NCBI GenBank assembly: GCA_963789005.1
Contig: CAWBIZ010000015.1
Coordinates: 62,001-126,000 of the forward strand
DNA length: 64,000 nucleotides
DNA from: DASSUW01 sp963789005
Lineage (GTDB): Bacteria > Actinomycetota > Thermoleophilia > Solirubrobacterales > Solirubrobacteraceae
Direction of reading: 5' to 3'
Shown here piece after piece: positions 47,200-56,223 of this stretch. Below the pieces are notes generated by a model that saw nothing but the letters and a program-made list of their open reading frames with translations, made no database searches and had not been told where the DNA came from. Numbering within the stretch: position 1 is the stretch's first letter; each line of letters opens with the position of its first letter. The translations under genes were made by a program, and so were the position numbers.

Positions 47200-48504
47200 A
47201 TGGGATGGGACTTCTCGACGGAACCCGAGTTCCAGGCACAGCTCGACTGGATGCGCGAGCTCGTGCGCGAGGAGATCTGGCCGCTCGAGTCGATCGCCGA
47301 GGAGCTGGGCCCGGACGGCTTCGAGCGCGCGCTGGCGCCGCTGCGCGAGCGCGTCCGCGAGCGCGGCCTGTGGGCGGCGCACCTGCCGCCGGAGCTCGGC
47401 GGTCAGGGGTTCGGCCAGGTCAAGCTCGGGCTGATGCACGAGATCCTCGGCACGAGCCCGTTCGCGCCGGTGGCGTTCGGCAACCAGGCGCCCGACTCCG
47501 GCAACTCGGAGATCCTCGCGCTGGCCGGGACTGAGGACCAGAAGCAGCAGTGGCTGCATCCGCTGCTCGCCGGCGACCTGCGGTCGGCGTTCTCGATGAC
47601 CGAGCCCGACAGCGCCGGCAGCGACCCGACGCTGCTGCGCACGCGCGCCGTCGAGGACGGCGACGGCGGGTGGGTGTTGAACGGGCGCAAGTGGTTCACC
47701 ACCAACGCCTCGGTGGCCGACTTCCTGATCGTCATGGCCGTCACCGACCCCGACGCCCAGCGCTACCAGCGGGCGTCGATGTTCATCGTGCCCGTCGACA
47801 CGCCCGGCGTGGAGATCCTGCGCGACGTGCCGACGATGGAGCATCCGTACGAGCGCTTCGGCGCGTACGGCGGCCACGCCGAGATCACGTACGAGGACGT
47901 GCGGGTGCCGGCCGACGCGCTGCTGGGTTCCCGCGGCGGCGGCTTCCTGATCGCCCAGCAGCGGCTCGGCCCCGGCCGCATCCACCACTGCATGCGCTGG
48001 CTGGGCGTGTCGCGGCGGGCGTTCGACATGCTGTGCGAGCGCGCGCAGTCGCGCTACGCGCACGGCTCGCTGCTCGCCGACAAGCAGACAGTCCAGAACT
48101 GGATCGCCGACTCGGCGGCCGAGATGCAGGCGGCGCGGCTGATGACGCTGCACGCGGCGTGGAAGATGGACACCGAGGGCGCGGCGGCGGCGCGGCAGGA
48201 GATCGCGCTGATCAAGTTCTACGGCGCGCGCGTGCTGCACGACGTCGTCGACCGGGCGCTGCAGGCGCACGGCGCACTCGGGTACTCGACCGACCTGCCG
48301 CTCGAGCAGATGTACCGCTTCGCACGTGCGGCGCGGGTCTACGACGGGCCGGACGAGGTGCACCGCCAGAGCGCGGCGCGGCAGATCCTGCGCGGCTACG
48401 ACGCGCCGGCCGGCGACGTGCCCGGCGAGCACCTCCCCACCCGCCGCGCGGCTGCTCGCGAGCGCTTCGCGGACCTTCTCGAGGCGGTGACCGCCAATGA
48501 CTAG
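47200..48504 (+). CDS. Acyl-CoA dehydrogenase
   Basis: 434 residues. LWAAHLPPELGGQGFGQVKLGLMHEI and SAFSMTEPDSAGSDPT (substrate/FAD-binding) lie in the N- and middle domains, with KWFTTNASVADFLIVMAV. The C-terminal helical domain ends QAHGALGYSTDLPLEQMYRFARA...YDGPDEVHRQ, the family's C-terminal signature (catalytic residue not assigned). It probably oxidises a branched or medium-chain acyl-CoA and feeds the electron-transfer flavoprotein. The last 8 bp overlap the M28 lipoprotein start. Confidence 0.93.
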   Translation: MGWDFSTEPEFQAQLDWMRELVREEIWPLESIAEELGPDGFERALAPLRERVRERGLWAAHLPPELGGQGFGQVKLGLMHEILGTSPFAPVAFGNQAPDSGNSEILALAGTEDQKQQWLHPLLAGDLRSAFSMTEPDSAGSDPTLLRTRAVEDGDGGWVLNGRKWFTTNASVADFLIVMAVTDPDAQRYQRASMFIVPVDTPGVEILRDVPTMEHPYERFGAYGGHAEITYEDVRVPADALLGSRGGGFLIAQQRLGPGRIHHCMRWLGVSRRAFDMLCERAQSRYAHGSLLADKQTVQNWIADSAAEMQAARLMTLHAAWKMDTEGAAAARQEIALIKFYGARVLHDVVDRALQAHGALGYSTDLPLEQMYRFARAARVYDGPDEVHRQSAARQILRGYDAPAGDVPGEHLPTRRAAARERFADLLEAVTAND

Positions 48505-49357
48505 GCTCGCCGTCCTCGCGCTCGTCGCGCTGGTCGCGAGCGGCTGCCTCGGGTCGGGCTCGGAGGCGACCGTGTCGGCGGCGAGCGTGGACCGGTTCGA
48601 CGGCGCGCGGGCGTTCGAGGACCTGCGGCGCCAGGTGGAGATGGGCCCGCGGCCGGCGGGCTCGGCGGCGTCGCGGCGGCTCGCGCGCTGGCTGCGCTCC
48701 CAGGTGCCCAACGGGCGCTACCAGAAGGTGCCGGGAGGCCTGCGCAACGTCGTCGGCTCGATCCGCGGGCGCGGCGAGCCGATCGTCGTCGCCGCGCACT
48801 ACGACACCAAGGACCTGCCCGGGTTCGTGGGCGCCAACGACGGGGCGGGCGGCACGGCAGCGGTGCTCGAGATCGCCCGCGCGCTGCGGCGGGCCGACCG
48901 GCCGGCGGGCGCGCCGCCGATCCGGTTCGTGTTCTTCGACGGCGAGGAGAGCCCCGACGACCGGCTCGACTTCTACCGCTCCGGCGTGCGCGGATCGAAG
49001 TTCTACGCGCGGCGCTACGCGACCCGCACGCGGGCCGTGATCCTGCTCGACTTCGTGGCCGAGCGGGGGCGGATGCGGATCCCGCGCGAGGCGGGCTCGG
49101 ACGCGGAGCTGTGGGCGCGCCTGCGCACCGCCGCGCGCAAGGTCGGCGCGGGCGCCGCGTTCCCGGGCGGGACCGCCGGCCGGGTGACCGACGACCACAC
49201 GCCGTTCACGCGCCGCGGCGTGCCCGCGATCGACCTGATCGACTTCACGTTCCCCTGCTGGCACGAGACGTGCGACGACATGTCCGCCGTCTCGGAGCGC
49301 TCGCTCGACCGCTCGGGCGAGGCGGTCGTGCAGCTGCTCCTAGACTTGTCACGGTGA
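48497..49357 (+). CDS. M28-family lipoprotein, glutaminyl-cyclase-like
   Basis: 286 residues. The lipobox is VASGC with Cys at about residue 17, so it is membrane-anchored outside the cell. Zinc-binding residues are in VVAAHYDTKD, GANDGAGG, FFDGEESPDD and VTDDHTPF. The insertion DDRLDFYRSGVRGSKFYA and C-terminal CWHETCDDMSAVSERSLDRS resemble glutaminyl-peptide cyclases more than aminopeptidases. Activity could be N-terminal pyroglutamate formation or aminopeptidase. Overlaps the acyl-CoA dehydrogenase end by 8 bp and the ispH start by 4 bp. Confidence 0.82.
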   Translation: MTRLAVLALVALVASGCLGSGSEATVSAASVDRFDGARAFEDLRRQVEMGPRPAGSAASRRLARWLRSQVPNGRYQKVPGGLRNVVGSIRGRGEPIVVAAHYDTKDLPGFVGANDGAGGTAAVLEIARALRRADRPAGAPPIRFVFFDGEESPDDRLDFYRSGVRGSKFYARRYATRTRAVILLDFVAERGRMRIPREAGSDAELWARLRTAARKVGAGAAFPGGTAGRVTDDHTPFTRRGVPAIDLIDFTFPCWHETCDDMSAVSERSLDRSGEAVVQLLLDLSR

Positions 49358-50304
49358 CCCCGGAGAAGCTCCTCCTCGCCGCGCCGCGCGGCTACTGCGC
49401 GGGCGTGGACCGCGCCGTGCAGACGGTCGAGCGCGCGCTCGAGCTGCACGGCCCGCCGGTCTACGTGCGCAAGGAGATCGTCCACAACAAGCACGTCGTC
49501 GAGAGCCTGCGCGAGCGCGGCGCCGTGTTCGTGGACGAGCTCGACGATTCGATCCCGGAGGGCGCGGTCACGGTCTTCTCCGCCCACGGCGTGTCGCCGG
49601 CCGTGCACGCCGACGCCGAGCGTCGCGGCCTGCAGACGATCGACGCGACGTGTCCGCTGGTCACCAAGGTGCACCGCGAGGCGGTCAAGTTCGCGGGCGA
49701 GGGCTACACGATCGTGCTGATCGGCCACGCCGGGCACGAGGAGGTCGAGGGCACGACCGGCGAGGCGCCCGACCACATCGTGCTCGTGCAGACCGAGGAG
49801 GACGTCGACTCGCTCGAGGTCCCCGACCCCGACCGGCTCGCGTACATCTCCCAGACGACGCTGTCGGTCGACGAGACCCGCTCGATCATCAACCGCCTGC
49901 GCGAGCGCTTCCCGAACATCACGGGTCCGCGCACCGACGACATCTGCTACGCGACCACGAACCGCCAGACGGCGGTCAAGCAGATGGCCGCCGACTGCGA
50001 CCTCGTGCTCGTGATCGGCTCCAAGAACTCCTCGAACTCGCAGCGGTTGGTCGACGTCGCCCGCGACTGCGGCGCGCAGGCGCACCTGATCGACAACGAG
50101 GGCCAGGTCCAGGAGGAGTGGCTCGAGGGCGCCCGAGTCGTCGGCATCTCCTCCGGCGCCAGCGCGCCGGAGGAGCTCGTCGAGCGACTCGTCGACTTCT
50201 TCCGCGCCCGCGGCACGCGCGACGTGCAGACCTTCGAGGTCATGCGCGAGGACGTCCGCTTCATGCTGCCGAAGGTCATCCGGCAGCAGCTGGCGGCGCG
50301 CTAG
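49354..50304 (+). CDS. ispH: 4-hydroxy-3-methylbut-2-enyl diphosphate reductase
   Basis: 316 residues from GTG 49354, overlapping the previous stop (GTGA). The three cluster cysteines are in PRGYCAGVDRA, IDATCPLVTKVHREAV and ATTNRQTAVKQMAADCDLVLVIG. FSAHGVSP and IGHAGHEEVEGT are also canonical. It makes IPP and DMAPP in the last step of the MEP pathway, supplying prenyl chains for quinones and the HPT-like enzyme. TAGACT lies 7 bp before the GTG, inside the M28 gene, suggesting an internal leaderless promoter. Confidence 0.97.
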   Translation: MTPEKLLLAAPRGYCAGVDRAVQTVERALELHGPPVYVRKEIVHNKHVVESLRERGAVFVDELDDSIPEGAVTVFSAHGVSPAVHADAERRGLQTIDATCPLVTKVHREAVKFAGEGYTIVLIGHAGHEEVEGTTGEAPDHIVLVQTEEDVDSLEVPDPDRLAYISQTTLSVDETRSIINRLRERFPNITGPRTDDICYATTNRQTAVKQMAADCDLVLVIGSKNSSNSQRLVDVARDCGAQAHLIDNEGQVQEEWLEGARVVGISSGASAPEELVERLVDFFRARGTRDVQTFEVMREDVRFMLPKVIRQQLAAR

Positions 50305-50317
50305 CCGTCGTAGCGCC

Positions 50318-51799
50318 TCAGGCGGCGAGTGGCACGGGCGGAGCCTCGGCGTCGGCCTCAGTGGCATCGGGCGCCACCGCGATCCGCCGGCCCGGGACGA
50401 GCACGGCCACCACGACGGCGGCAGCGAGCGCCACGCCGGCGACGACGAGGTAGCCGGTCTGGTAGCCCTCGGTCAGCGCGGTCGTGACCGCCCCGCCGGT
50501 CGCGAGCGCGTCGTTCGCCTGGGCGGTGGCGATGGCGGCGATCGCCGCGACGCCGATCGCGCCGCCGACCTGCTGCGAGGTGTTGAGCAGGCCGGACGCG
50601 AGGCCGGCGTCCTCGTCCGCGGCACCTGTCGTCGCCGCGATGGTCCCCGCGATGAACGCCAGCGCGCCGCCGATCCCGGCCAGGACGGACGGGCCCAGGA
50701 TGTCGGCGAGGAACGAGCCGTCGGCTGATACCCGGGAGAACCAGAACAGCGCCCCGGCGACGAGCAGGAGGCCTGCGGCGAACGGGATGCGCGGCCCGAT
50801 GCGGGTCACGAGCTGCTGCGCCGGCGCAGCAGTCGCCACGATGAGCAGCGCGATCGGCAGCTGGGCGAGGCCGGCCTCGAGCGGCGTGTAGCCGAGCACC
50901 GCCTGCGTGTACAGGGTGAGCAGGAACCACATCGGGAACAGGGCCGCCGTCGTCAACACGGCACCCAAGTTGGCCGAGCGCAGCATGCCGTTGCGGAACG
51001 TGCGCAGGGGCAGCAGCGGTCGCTTGGTCGAGGCCTCGATCGCCACGAACGCTGCGAGCAGCGCGACTGCGACCGCCCCGAGCAGCAGCGTCTGCGTCGA
51101 GCCCCACCCGGCGTTGGGGGCGTCGACGACCGCGTAGATCAGCAACGCGAGGCCGGCGGTGACCGAGACGGCCCCGGCGACGTCGAACGACCGCACGCCG
51201 CCGAGGTCACGCCCCACGGGGAGCAGGCGCGGTGCCAGCGCGACGGCGGCGATGCCGACGGGGATGTTGACGTAGAGGACGGCCTCCCAGGAGAAGACAT
51301 CGGTGAGGATGCCGCCGAGGATCGCGCCGGCGGCACCACCGCTGCCGGCCACGGCGCCCCAGATGCCGAGCGCCTTGTTGCGTTCAGCGCCCTCCGGGAA
51401 CAGGTTCATGACGAGCGACAGCGCCGCCGGCGAGACGAGTGCGGCGCCCAAGCCCTGCGCCCCGCGCGCCATCACGAGCCACAGCGCGGACTGCGCGAGC
51501 GCGCCGGCCAGCGACGCGGCGGTGAAGATGATCAGCCCGGCCATGAACATGCGGCGACGGCCGATGAGGTCGGACATGCGCCCGCCGAGCAGCAGGAAGC
51601 CGCCGAACAGGAGGGCATACGCGTTGATGACCCAGGACAGGTCGGCCGGCGCGAAGTCGAGGTCGGTGCCGATCGAGGGCAGCGCCACCGTGACGATCGC
51701 GATGTCGAGGATGAGCACGAACTGCGTGGCCGCCAGCAGCGCGAGTGCCAAGCCGCGCGATGACGTGCCCTGCATACGCTGTTTGATCGTTTCGGTCAT
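50318..51799 (-). CDS. MFS drug-efflux transporter, EmrB/QacA (DHA2) family
   Basis: 493 residues with 14 predicted membrane helices. Motif C-like and A-like segments are present: QFVLILDIAIVTVALPSIG, LLGGRMSDLIGRRRMF and RGAQGLGAALVSPAALSL. ATG 51799 has a GGAGGCAG ribosome site. Regulated by the divergent TetR gene through paired operators in the 102-bp gap. Likely expels hydrophobic toxicants; substrate unknown. Confidence 0.92.
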   Translation of the reverse strand: MTETIKQRMQGTSSRGLALALLAATQFVLILDIAIVTVALPSIGTDLDFAPADLSWVINAYALLFGGFLLLGGRMSDLIGRRRMFMAGLIIFTAASLAGALAQSALWLVMARGAQGLGAALVSPAALSLVMNLFPEGAERNKALGIWGAVAGSGGAAGAILGGILTDVFSWEAVLYVNIPVGIAAVALAPRLLPVGRDLGGVRSFDVAGAVSVTAGLALLIYAVVDAPNAGWGSTQTLLLGAVAVALLAAFVAIEASTKRPLLPLRTFRNGMLRSANLGAVLTTAALFPMWFLLTLYTQAVLGYTPLEAGLAQLPIALLIVATAAPAQQLVTRIGPRIPFAAGLLLVAGALFWFSRVSADGSFLADILGPSVLAGIGGALAFIAGTIAATTGAADEDAGLASGLLNTSQQVGGAIGVAAIAAIATAQANDALATGGAVTTALTEGYQTGYLVVAGVALAAAVVVAVLVPGRRIAVAPDATEADAEAPPVPLAA

Positions 51800-51813
51800 T
51801 GCTGCCTCCAAGT

Positions 51814-51877
51814 CGGAATAGGAATTCAGATTCCGTTTCTGAGTATCAAGATACGGAATTCCTCTTCCGTTTGTCAA
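51814..51877. promoter_or_regulatory. MFS promoter with two TetR-type operators
   Basis: On the minus strand TTGACA (51877-51872) and TATCTT (51853-51848), 18 bp apart, form the efflux-gene promoter. Two related 20-bp elements (51821-51840 and 51855-51874, 16 of 20 identical, 34 bp apart) share GGAATTC and TTCCGTTT. Each lies in an inverted repeat: CGGAAT/ATTCCG (51814-51835) and ACGGAA/TTCCGT (51853-51870). The second fills the -35/-10 spacer, a classic repression position. Confidence 0.75.
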
Positions 51878-51901
51878 GCGAGCGAGCTAAGCTGGCTGCA
51901 A

Positions 51902-52474
51902 ATGACGGCCTCGGAGACAACCCCGACGACAGAGCCTCGTGCGCAGCGCGCCGATGCCCGCCGCAACCGTGAGCGGATTCTCGCCGCCGCGCGAGAGGCG
52001 TTCGCGCACGCCGGCCGCCAGGTGCAGATGCCGGATGTGGCGCATGCCGCAGGCGTCGGCGTCGGGACGCTCTACCGTCATTTCCCCGCGAAGGAGGATC
52101 TCGTCCGCGCGCTTGTCCGGGACAAGGTCCAAGCCGGCATCGACACCGCTCGGGAAGCCCTCGAGCGCGACGACCCGCTGGAGGCGATCGAGTGGCTCGT
52201 CCACGAGAGCGCCAGGAAGATGGCTCACAGCCGTGGCCTGCGCGACGCGATGAGCGTCATCGACTTCGGCGACGACAACCCATGGAACGGCGCGGAGGCG
52301 CGCCAGTGTGCCGCCGACGTCCTCGACCGGGCTCGGGCCGCCTCGGCGATCCGCGCAGACGTCACCGTGGACGACTGGCAGGCGCTGATGTGCGGCCTGG
52401 CCGCCGCGATCGCCACCGGGGCCGACCCCGCCCGCCAGGCGGAGTTCGTCCTGAGTGCTGTGCGCAGCCGTTAG
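51902..52474 (+). CDS. TetR-family repressor of the efflux gene
   Basis: 190 residues. The HTH region is RILAAAREAFAHAG, QVQMPDVAHAAGVGVGTLYRHFPAKEDL (about 25-75). The C-terminal domain carries AMSVIDFGDDNPWNG, a likely ligand pocket. It is divergent from the MFS gene, and its operators lie in the intergenic region. The stop shares CTAG with the convergent CaiB-type gene. Confidence 0.92.
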   Translation: MTASETTPTTEPRAQRADARRNRERILAAAREAFAHAGRQVQMPDVAHAAGVGVGTLYRHFPAKEDLVRALVRDKVQAGIDTAREALERDDPLEAIEWLVHESARKMAHSRGLRDAMSVIDFGDDNPWNGAEARQCAADVLDRARAASAIRADVTVDDWQALMCGLAAAIATGADPARQAEFVLSAVRSR

Positions 52475-53592
52475 CCCAGCCACCGCCTGATCTCGTCGCC
52501 GTGCTCGTCGAGCCGCGGGGGTGGGCGGCGGATCGGGGGGCGCTCGCCGTCGAAGCGCAGCGGTGGCGTGACGAGCGGGAGGCCGTGGGCTTCGTCGGTG
52601 GGCTCGAGGCCGAGCTCGGCGGCCAGCGCGAAGGCCTCGTCGACTCGGTTGATCGGGCCGGCCGGGACGCCGGCGGCGCGGAGGGTGGTGAGCCAGTGGT
52701 CGGCGGTCTGCGCGCGGAAGGCGGCCTCGAGCTGCTCGGCGAGCGCGTCGACGTTGGCGACGCGGGCGGCGTTGGTGGCGAAGCGCTCGTCGGCCGGCAG
52801 CTCGGGCAGGCCGACGGCCTCGCAGAGGCGCGCGAACAGGCGGTCGTTGCCGACCGCGACCGCGAACGGGCGGTCGGCGGCCTCGTAGGTCTCGTACGGG
52901 ACGATGCTCGGGTGGCGGTTCCCGCGCCGTGACGGGACGGCGCCGCCGGAGACCCACGCCGAGCCCTGGTTGAGCAGCGCGGCGAGCGCCGAGTCCATCA
53001 GCGAGACCTCGACGTGGCGGCCGCGGCCGCTGCGCTCGCGCTCGGCGAGAGCGGCCTGGATGCCGGCGACGGCGAGCAGCCCGCACACGAGGTCGATCAG
53101 CGCGGCGCCGACCTTCAGCGGGCGGCCGTCGGCCTCGCCGGTCACGCTCATGAGGCCGCCCATGGCCTGCAGCAGGAAGTCGTAGCCGGGAAGGCCGGCG
53201 GCCTCGGGCGCCGAGCCGAAGGCCGTGACGGAGCACGACACGAGCCGCGGGTTCCCGGCGGCGCGCAGCGTGTCGCCGTCCAGCTCCCAGGAGGACATCA
53301 ACCCCGGCCGGAACGACTCGATCAGCACGTCGGCGCGCTCGCCGAGCCGGCGGGCGAGCTCGCGGTCGGCGGGGTCCGTCAGGTCGAGCACGACCGAGCG
53401 CTTGTTGCGGTTGAGCCCGAGGTAGTACGTGCTCGTGTCGCCGCGCCAGGGCGGCCCCCAGCCGCGCGTGTCGTCACCCGTGCCGGGCCGCTCGACCTTG
53501 ATCACGTCGGCGCCGAGGTCGCCGAGCAGCATCGAGGCGTAGGGGCCCGCGAGCACGCGCGAGAAGTCGGCGACGATCAGCCCTTCGAGCAT
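52471..53592 (-). CDS. CaiB/BaiF-type (class III) CoA-transferase
   Basis: 373 residues from ATG 53592. LIVADFSRVLAGPYASMLLGDLGADVIKVE opens the family; NRNKRSVVLDLTDP and GYDFLLQAMGGLMSVTG follow, and the catalytic Asp lies in the conserved region near SLMDSALAALLNQG. It transfers CoA between carboxylic acids such as formate/oxalate, carnitine or bile-acid intermediates; the substrate is not clear. It overlaps nothing upstream, and the metallophosphoesterase starts 17 bp away on the other strand. Confidence 0.92.
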   Translation of the reverse strand: MLEGLIVADFSRVLAGPYASMLLGDLGADVIKVERPGTGDDTRGWGPPWRGDTSTYYLGLNRNKRSVVLDLTDPADRELARRLGERADVLIESFRPGLMSSWELDGDTLRAAGNPRLVSCSVTAFGSAPEAAGLPGYDFLLQAMGGLMSVTGEADGRPLKVGAALIDLVCGLLAVAGIQAALAERERSGRGRHVEVSLMDSALAALLNQGSAWVSGGAVPSRRGNRHPSIVPYETYEAADRPFAVAVGNDRLFARLCEAVGLPELPADERFATNAARVANVDALAEQLEAAFRAQTADHWLTTLRAAGVPAGPINRVDEAFALAAELGLEPTDEAHGLPLVTPPLRFDGERPPIRRPPPRLDEHGDEIRRWLG

Positions 53593-53609
53593 GGCGGCCC
53601 GCCACACTA

Positions 53610-54728
53610 GTGCGGGTGCGGACGCTGGTGATCTCGGACCTGCACCTCGGCGCGTCGTCGGGGACGGACCTCCTGCGGCGGGCGGAGCTGCGCGAGCCGC
53701 TGCTCGAGGCGGCGCGCGGCGTGGACCGGCTCGTGATCCTCGGCGACGGGCTCGAGCTGCGCGACGGTCCGCAGCGGGCGGCGCCGGAGCTCGCCGGTGC
53801 GCTGTTCGCCGAGCTCGGGCACGCGCTCGGGAGCGACGGCGAGCTGCTGGTCCTGGCCGGCAACCACGACCACGGGCTCGTGGCGGGCTGGATCGACGGG
53901 CGGCTGCTGACCGAGCCGTCCGGCTTCCTCGGGCTCGAGCAGATCATCGAGCCCGCCGACGCCGGGCCGCTGGCCGCGGCGCTGGCCGAGCGGGCGGCGC
54001 CGGCGCGCGTGCGGTTCGCGTACCCGGGCGTGTGGCTGCGCGAGGACGTGTACGCCGTCCACGGCCACTACTCCGACGTGCACGCCACCGTGCCGACCTT
54101 CGAGCGGCTGGCCGCGGGCGCGATGGCGCGCTGGGCGGTGTCGCTGCCCCGGGACGGCGCGTCGCCGGACGACTACGAGGCGGTGCTCGCCCCGATCTAC
54201 GCGTGGATCCACGCGCTCACGCAGCGCTCCGACCGCGCGGTGATGAGCGCCGGTGCGGGCGCCTCGTCGCGCGCTTGGGTCGCGCTCGGGGGACGGGGCC
54301 GCCGCCGGCGGCCGGTCCGCACGGCCGCGCTCGGCGCGGGCTTCGCGGCGGCGGTGGCGGCCGTCAACGCGCTCGGCATCGGACCGGTGGACCGCGATCT
54401 CAGCGGCGCCGGCCTGCGGCGCGGCTACCTGCGCGGCATCCGCGAGACCCTCGATCGTCTCGGCGTGCGGGCGCCGTACGTCGTCTGGGGCCACTCGCAC
54501 CGGTCCGGGCCATGGCCGGGAGACGACCCCGCGGAGTGGACGACCCGCGCGGGAGGGCGGATCCTGAACACGGGCTCGTGGGTCTACCAGGCGCACTTCC
54601 TCACCCCCGAGCCCAACGGCTCGCCGTACTGGCCGGGGACCGCGGTGCGGCTCGACGGCGACGAGCCGCCGCGGCTCGTCAGGCTCCTGGGTGACCGGGG
54701 CCACCGGGAGCTGCAACCCCCGGCGTGA
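53610..54728 (+). CDS. Metallophosphoesterase
   Basis: 372 residues from GTG 53610 (GTG 53616 is also possible). Metal-binding motifs of the calcineurin-like fold are all present: VISDLHLGAS, LGDGLE, AGNHDHG, AVHGHYSD and WGHSHRSG. The family cleaves phosphomono- or diesters, often cyclic nucleotides or nucleotide lipids. A hydrophobic stretch TAALGAGFAAAVAAVNALG at about residue 233 might dip into or cross the membrane. The 3' end overlaps the convergent redoxin by 50 bp. Confidence 0.88.
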   Translation: MRVRTLVISDLHLGASSGTDLLRRAELREPLLEAARGVDRLVILGDGLELRDGPQRAAPELAGALFAELGHALGSDGELLVLAGNHDHGLVAGWIDGRLLTEPSGFLGLEQIIEPADAGPLAAALAERAAPARVRFAYPGVWLREDVYAVHGHYSDVHATVPTFERLAAGAMARWAVSLPRDGASPDDYEAVLAPIYAWIHALTQRSDRAVMSAGAGASSRAWVALGGRGRRRRPVRTAALGAGFAAAVAAVNALGIGPVDRDLSGAGLRRGYLRGIRETLDRLGVRAPYVVWGHSHRSGPWPGDDPAEWTTRAGGRILNTGSWVYQAHFLTPEPNGSPYWPGTAVRLDGDEPPRLVRLLGDRGHRELQPPA

Positions 54729-55461
54729 ACGAGGTCGCATGGCACGTCACGCCCGGGCCGACCTCGAAGTCGAGCACGGCGGCGGTGTGGTGGGGGTGCT
54801 CGACGAGCCGGTAGCAGCCGGGTTCGTCGATCTCGATCGTCCGGCCGTTCACGGTCACCGACCCCTCGCCCTCGAGCACGGCCCACACGCCGCCGGCCTC
54901 GTATGGCCCGCGGTAGGCGCCGGGCTGTTCATCGGTCTGGGCGGGGAGGAGCAGGCCGGGCTCGTCCTCGGGACGAACCGGGGACACGAGCTCGCCCTCG
55001 ATGCCGAGCAGCTCCTGGATCTCGCGCTCGGTCTCCGCGTACGCGCCCTCGCCGTAGTGCATCGAGAACAGCGCGCCCTTCTCGTCCCACAGGTAGCGGG
55101 CGGGCCAGCCCTCGTTGCCGTACATGTCCCACAGCTCGAGCTGGAGGTCGATCACGACCGGGTACTCGATCCCGAGCCGCTCGACCGCGCGGCGGACGTT
55201 CTCCTCCTCGCGCGCGGGCAGGAAGCCGCCCGTGTGGATGCCGATCACGCGCAGGTCCGGATAGCGCTCGTGCCACGCCTTGAGGTAGGGCAGCGTCCGC
55301 AGCGAGTTGACGCGGCAGAAGTCCCAGAACTCGACCAGGACGGGGCGGCCGAGCTGCTTGTCCATGCGCAGCGGGGCGACGTTGACCCACGGCAGGCCGC
55401 GCGGGAACGGCGGCGCGGGGATCGTGTGGGGCTGCGCGCGCACCGGCGACGAAGGTAGCAT
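54679..55461 (-). CDS. Thioredoxin-fold redoxin (DipZ-C-terminal-like), CXXC missing
   Basis: 260 residues. The first half is a thioredoxin fold with LVEFWDFCRVNSLRTLPYL, VIGIHTGGFLP and YPVVIDLQLELWDMYGNEGWPARY. In DipZ/TlpA proteins the corresponding site is CxxC; here it is RVNS, with a lone Cys just ahead. The second half (about 170-255) is a beta-sandwich (VWAVLEGEGSVTVNGRTIEI) as in the DipZ C-terminal region. The protein may bind or scaffold rather than catalyse disulphide exchange. Divergent from the TenA/PqqC-like gene. Confidence 0.75.
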   Translation of the reverse strand: MLPSSPVRAQPHTIPAPPFPRGLPWVNVAPLRMDKQLGRPVLVEFWDFCRVNSLRTLPYLKAWHERYPDLRVIGIHTGGFLPAREEENVRRAVERLGIEYPVVIDLQLELWDMYGNEGWPARYLWDEKGALFSMHYGEGAYAETEREIQELLGIEGELVSPVRPEDEPGLLLPAQTDEQPGAYRGPYEAGGVWAVLEGEGSVTVNGRTIEIDEPGCYRLVEHPHHTAAVLDFEVGPGVTCHATSFTPGVAAPGGPGHPGA

Positions 55462-55498
55462 CGCCGTTCGGCTCGGAAACCACCCTGAGGAGGAACGC

Positions 55499-56131
55499 GT
55501 GGACCTCTGGTCTCGCCTCGCTGACGTGCAGTCCCGCTGGAACGTCCTGGAGCATCCCTTCTACACGCGCTGGAGCCGCGGTGAGCTGACCCGCGACGAG
55601 CTCGCGCTCTACGCCGGGCAGTACCGCCACGCGGTCGTCGCGCTGGCCGGCGCCACCGACGCCGCCGCCCGCGCGGCCGACGGCGCCGACCGCGCCGAGC
55701 TCGCCGCCCATGCCGGCGAGGAGGCCGCTCACGTCTCCCTGTGGGACGCCTTCGCCGGCGCCGCCGGGACGGAGGGCGAGGTGACGGCTGAGCCCGAGAC
55801 CGCCGAGTGCGCGGCGGCGTGGGAGGGCGAGGGTCGCGACTTCGCCGGCCACCTCGTGGCGCTGTACGCGATCGAGTCGGCGCAGCCCGCGATCTCGCGC
55901 GTGAAGGCCGACGGGCTGCGCGAGCACTACGGCTTCGACGCCGGCCCGGCGACCGCCTACTTCGACCTCCACGCCGAGCGCGACGTCGAGCACGCCGCCG
56001 ACGGGAGGGCGATGCTCGAAGGCCGGCTCGACGCCGCCGACGAGGATGCCCTCGTCGCCGAGGCGGAGCGCGTCCTGCGCGGCAACTGGACCCTGCTCGA
56101 CGGGGTCGAGCGCCTCTGCGGGCGCACCTAA
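55499..56131 (+). CDS. TenA/PqqC-like haem-oxygenase-fold protein
   Basis: 210 residues from GTG 55499 with a strong GAGGAGG site 5 bp upstream. The helical bundle includes LEHPFYTRWSRGELTRDELALYAGQYRHAVV, AAHAGEEAAHVSLWDAFAG and LVALYAIESAQPAISRVKADGL. The Glu/His pattern (EEAAH; YAIES) suggests a di-metal site like CADD/PqqC-type proteins. It may be a second iron-dependent oxidase in the window; the first is at 409-1464. A 13-bp-arm hairpin follows. Confidence 0.75.
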   Translation: MDLWSRLADVQSRWNVLEHPFYTRWSRGELTRDELALYAGQYRHAVVALAGATDAAARAADGADRAELAAHAGEEAAHVSLWDAFAGAAGTEGEVTAEPETAECAAAWEGEGRDFAGHLVALYAIESAQPAISRVKADGLREHYGFDAGPATAYFDLHAERDVEHAADGRAMLEGRLDAADEDALVAEAERVLRGNWTLLDGVERLCGRT

Positions 56132-56138
56132 ACGAACG

Positions 56139-56177
56139 CCCGTAGCGTGCCCGCCGAAACTTCCGGCACGCTACGGG
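56139..56177 (+). terminator. Intrinsic terminator after the TenA/PqqC-like gene
   Basis: CCCGTAGCGTGCC (56139-56151) and GGCACGCTACGGG (56165-56177) are perfect 13-bp arms with a 13-nt loop. Confidence 0.7.
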
Positions 56178-56223
56178 GTTGATCCGTCAGTCAATCCGAG
56201 TCCTTAGTTCGGAGGAGAACCCC

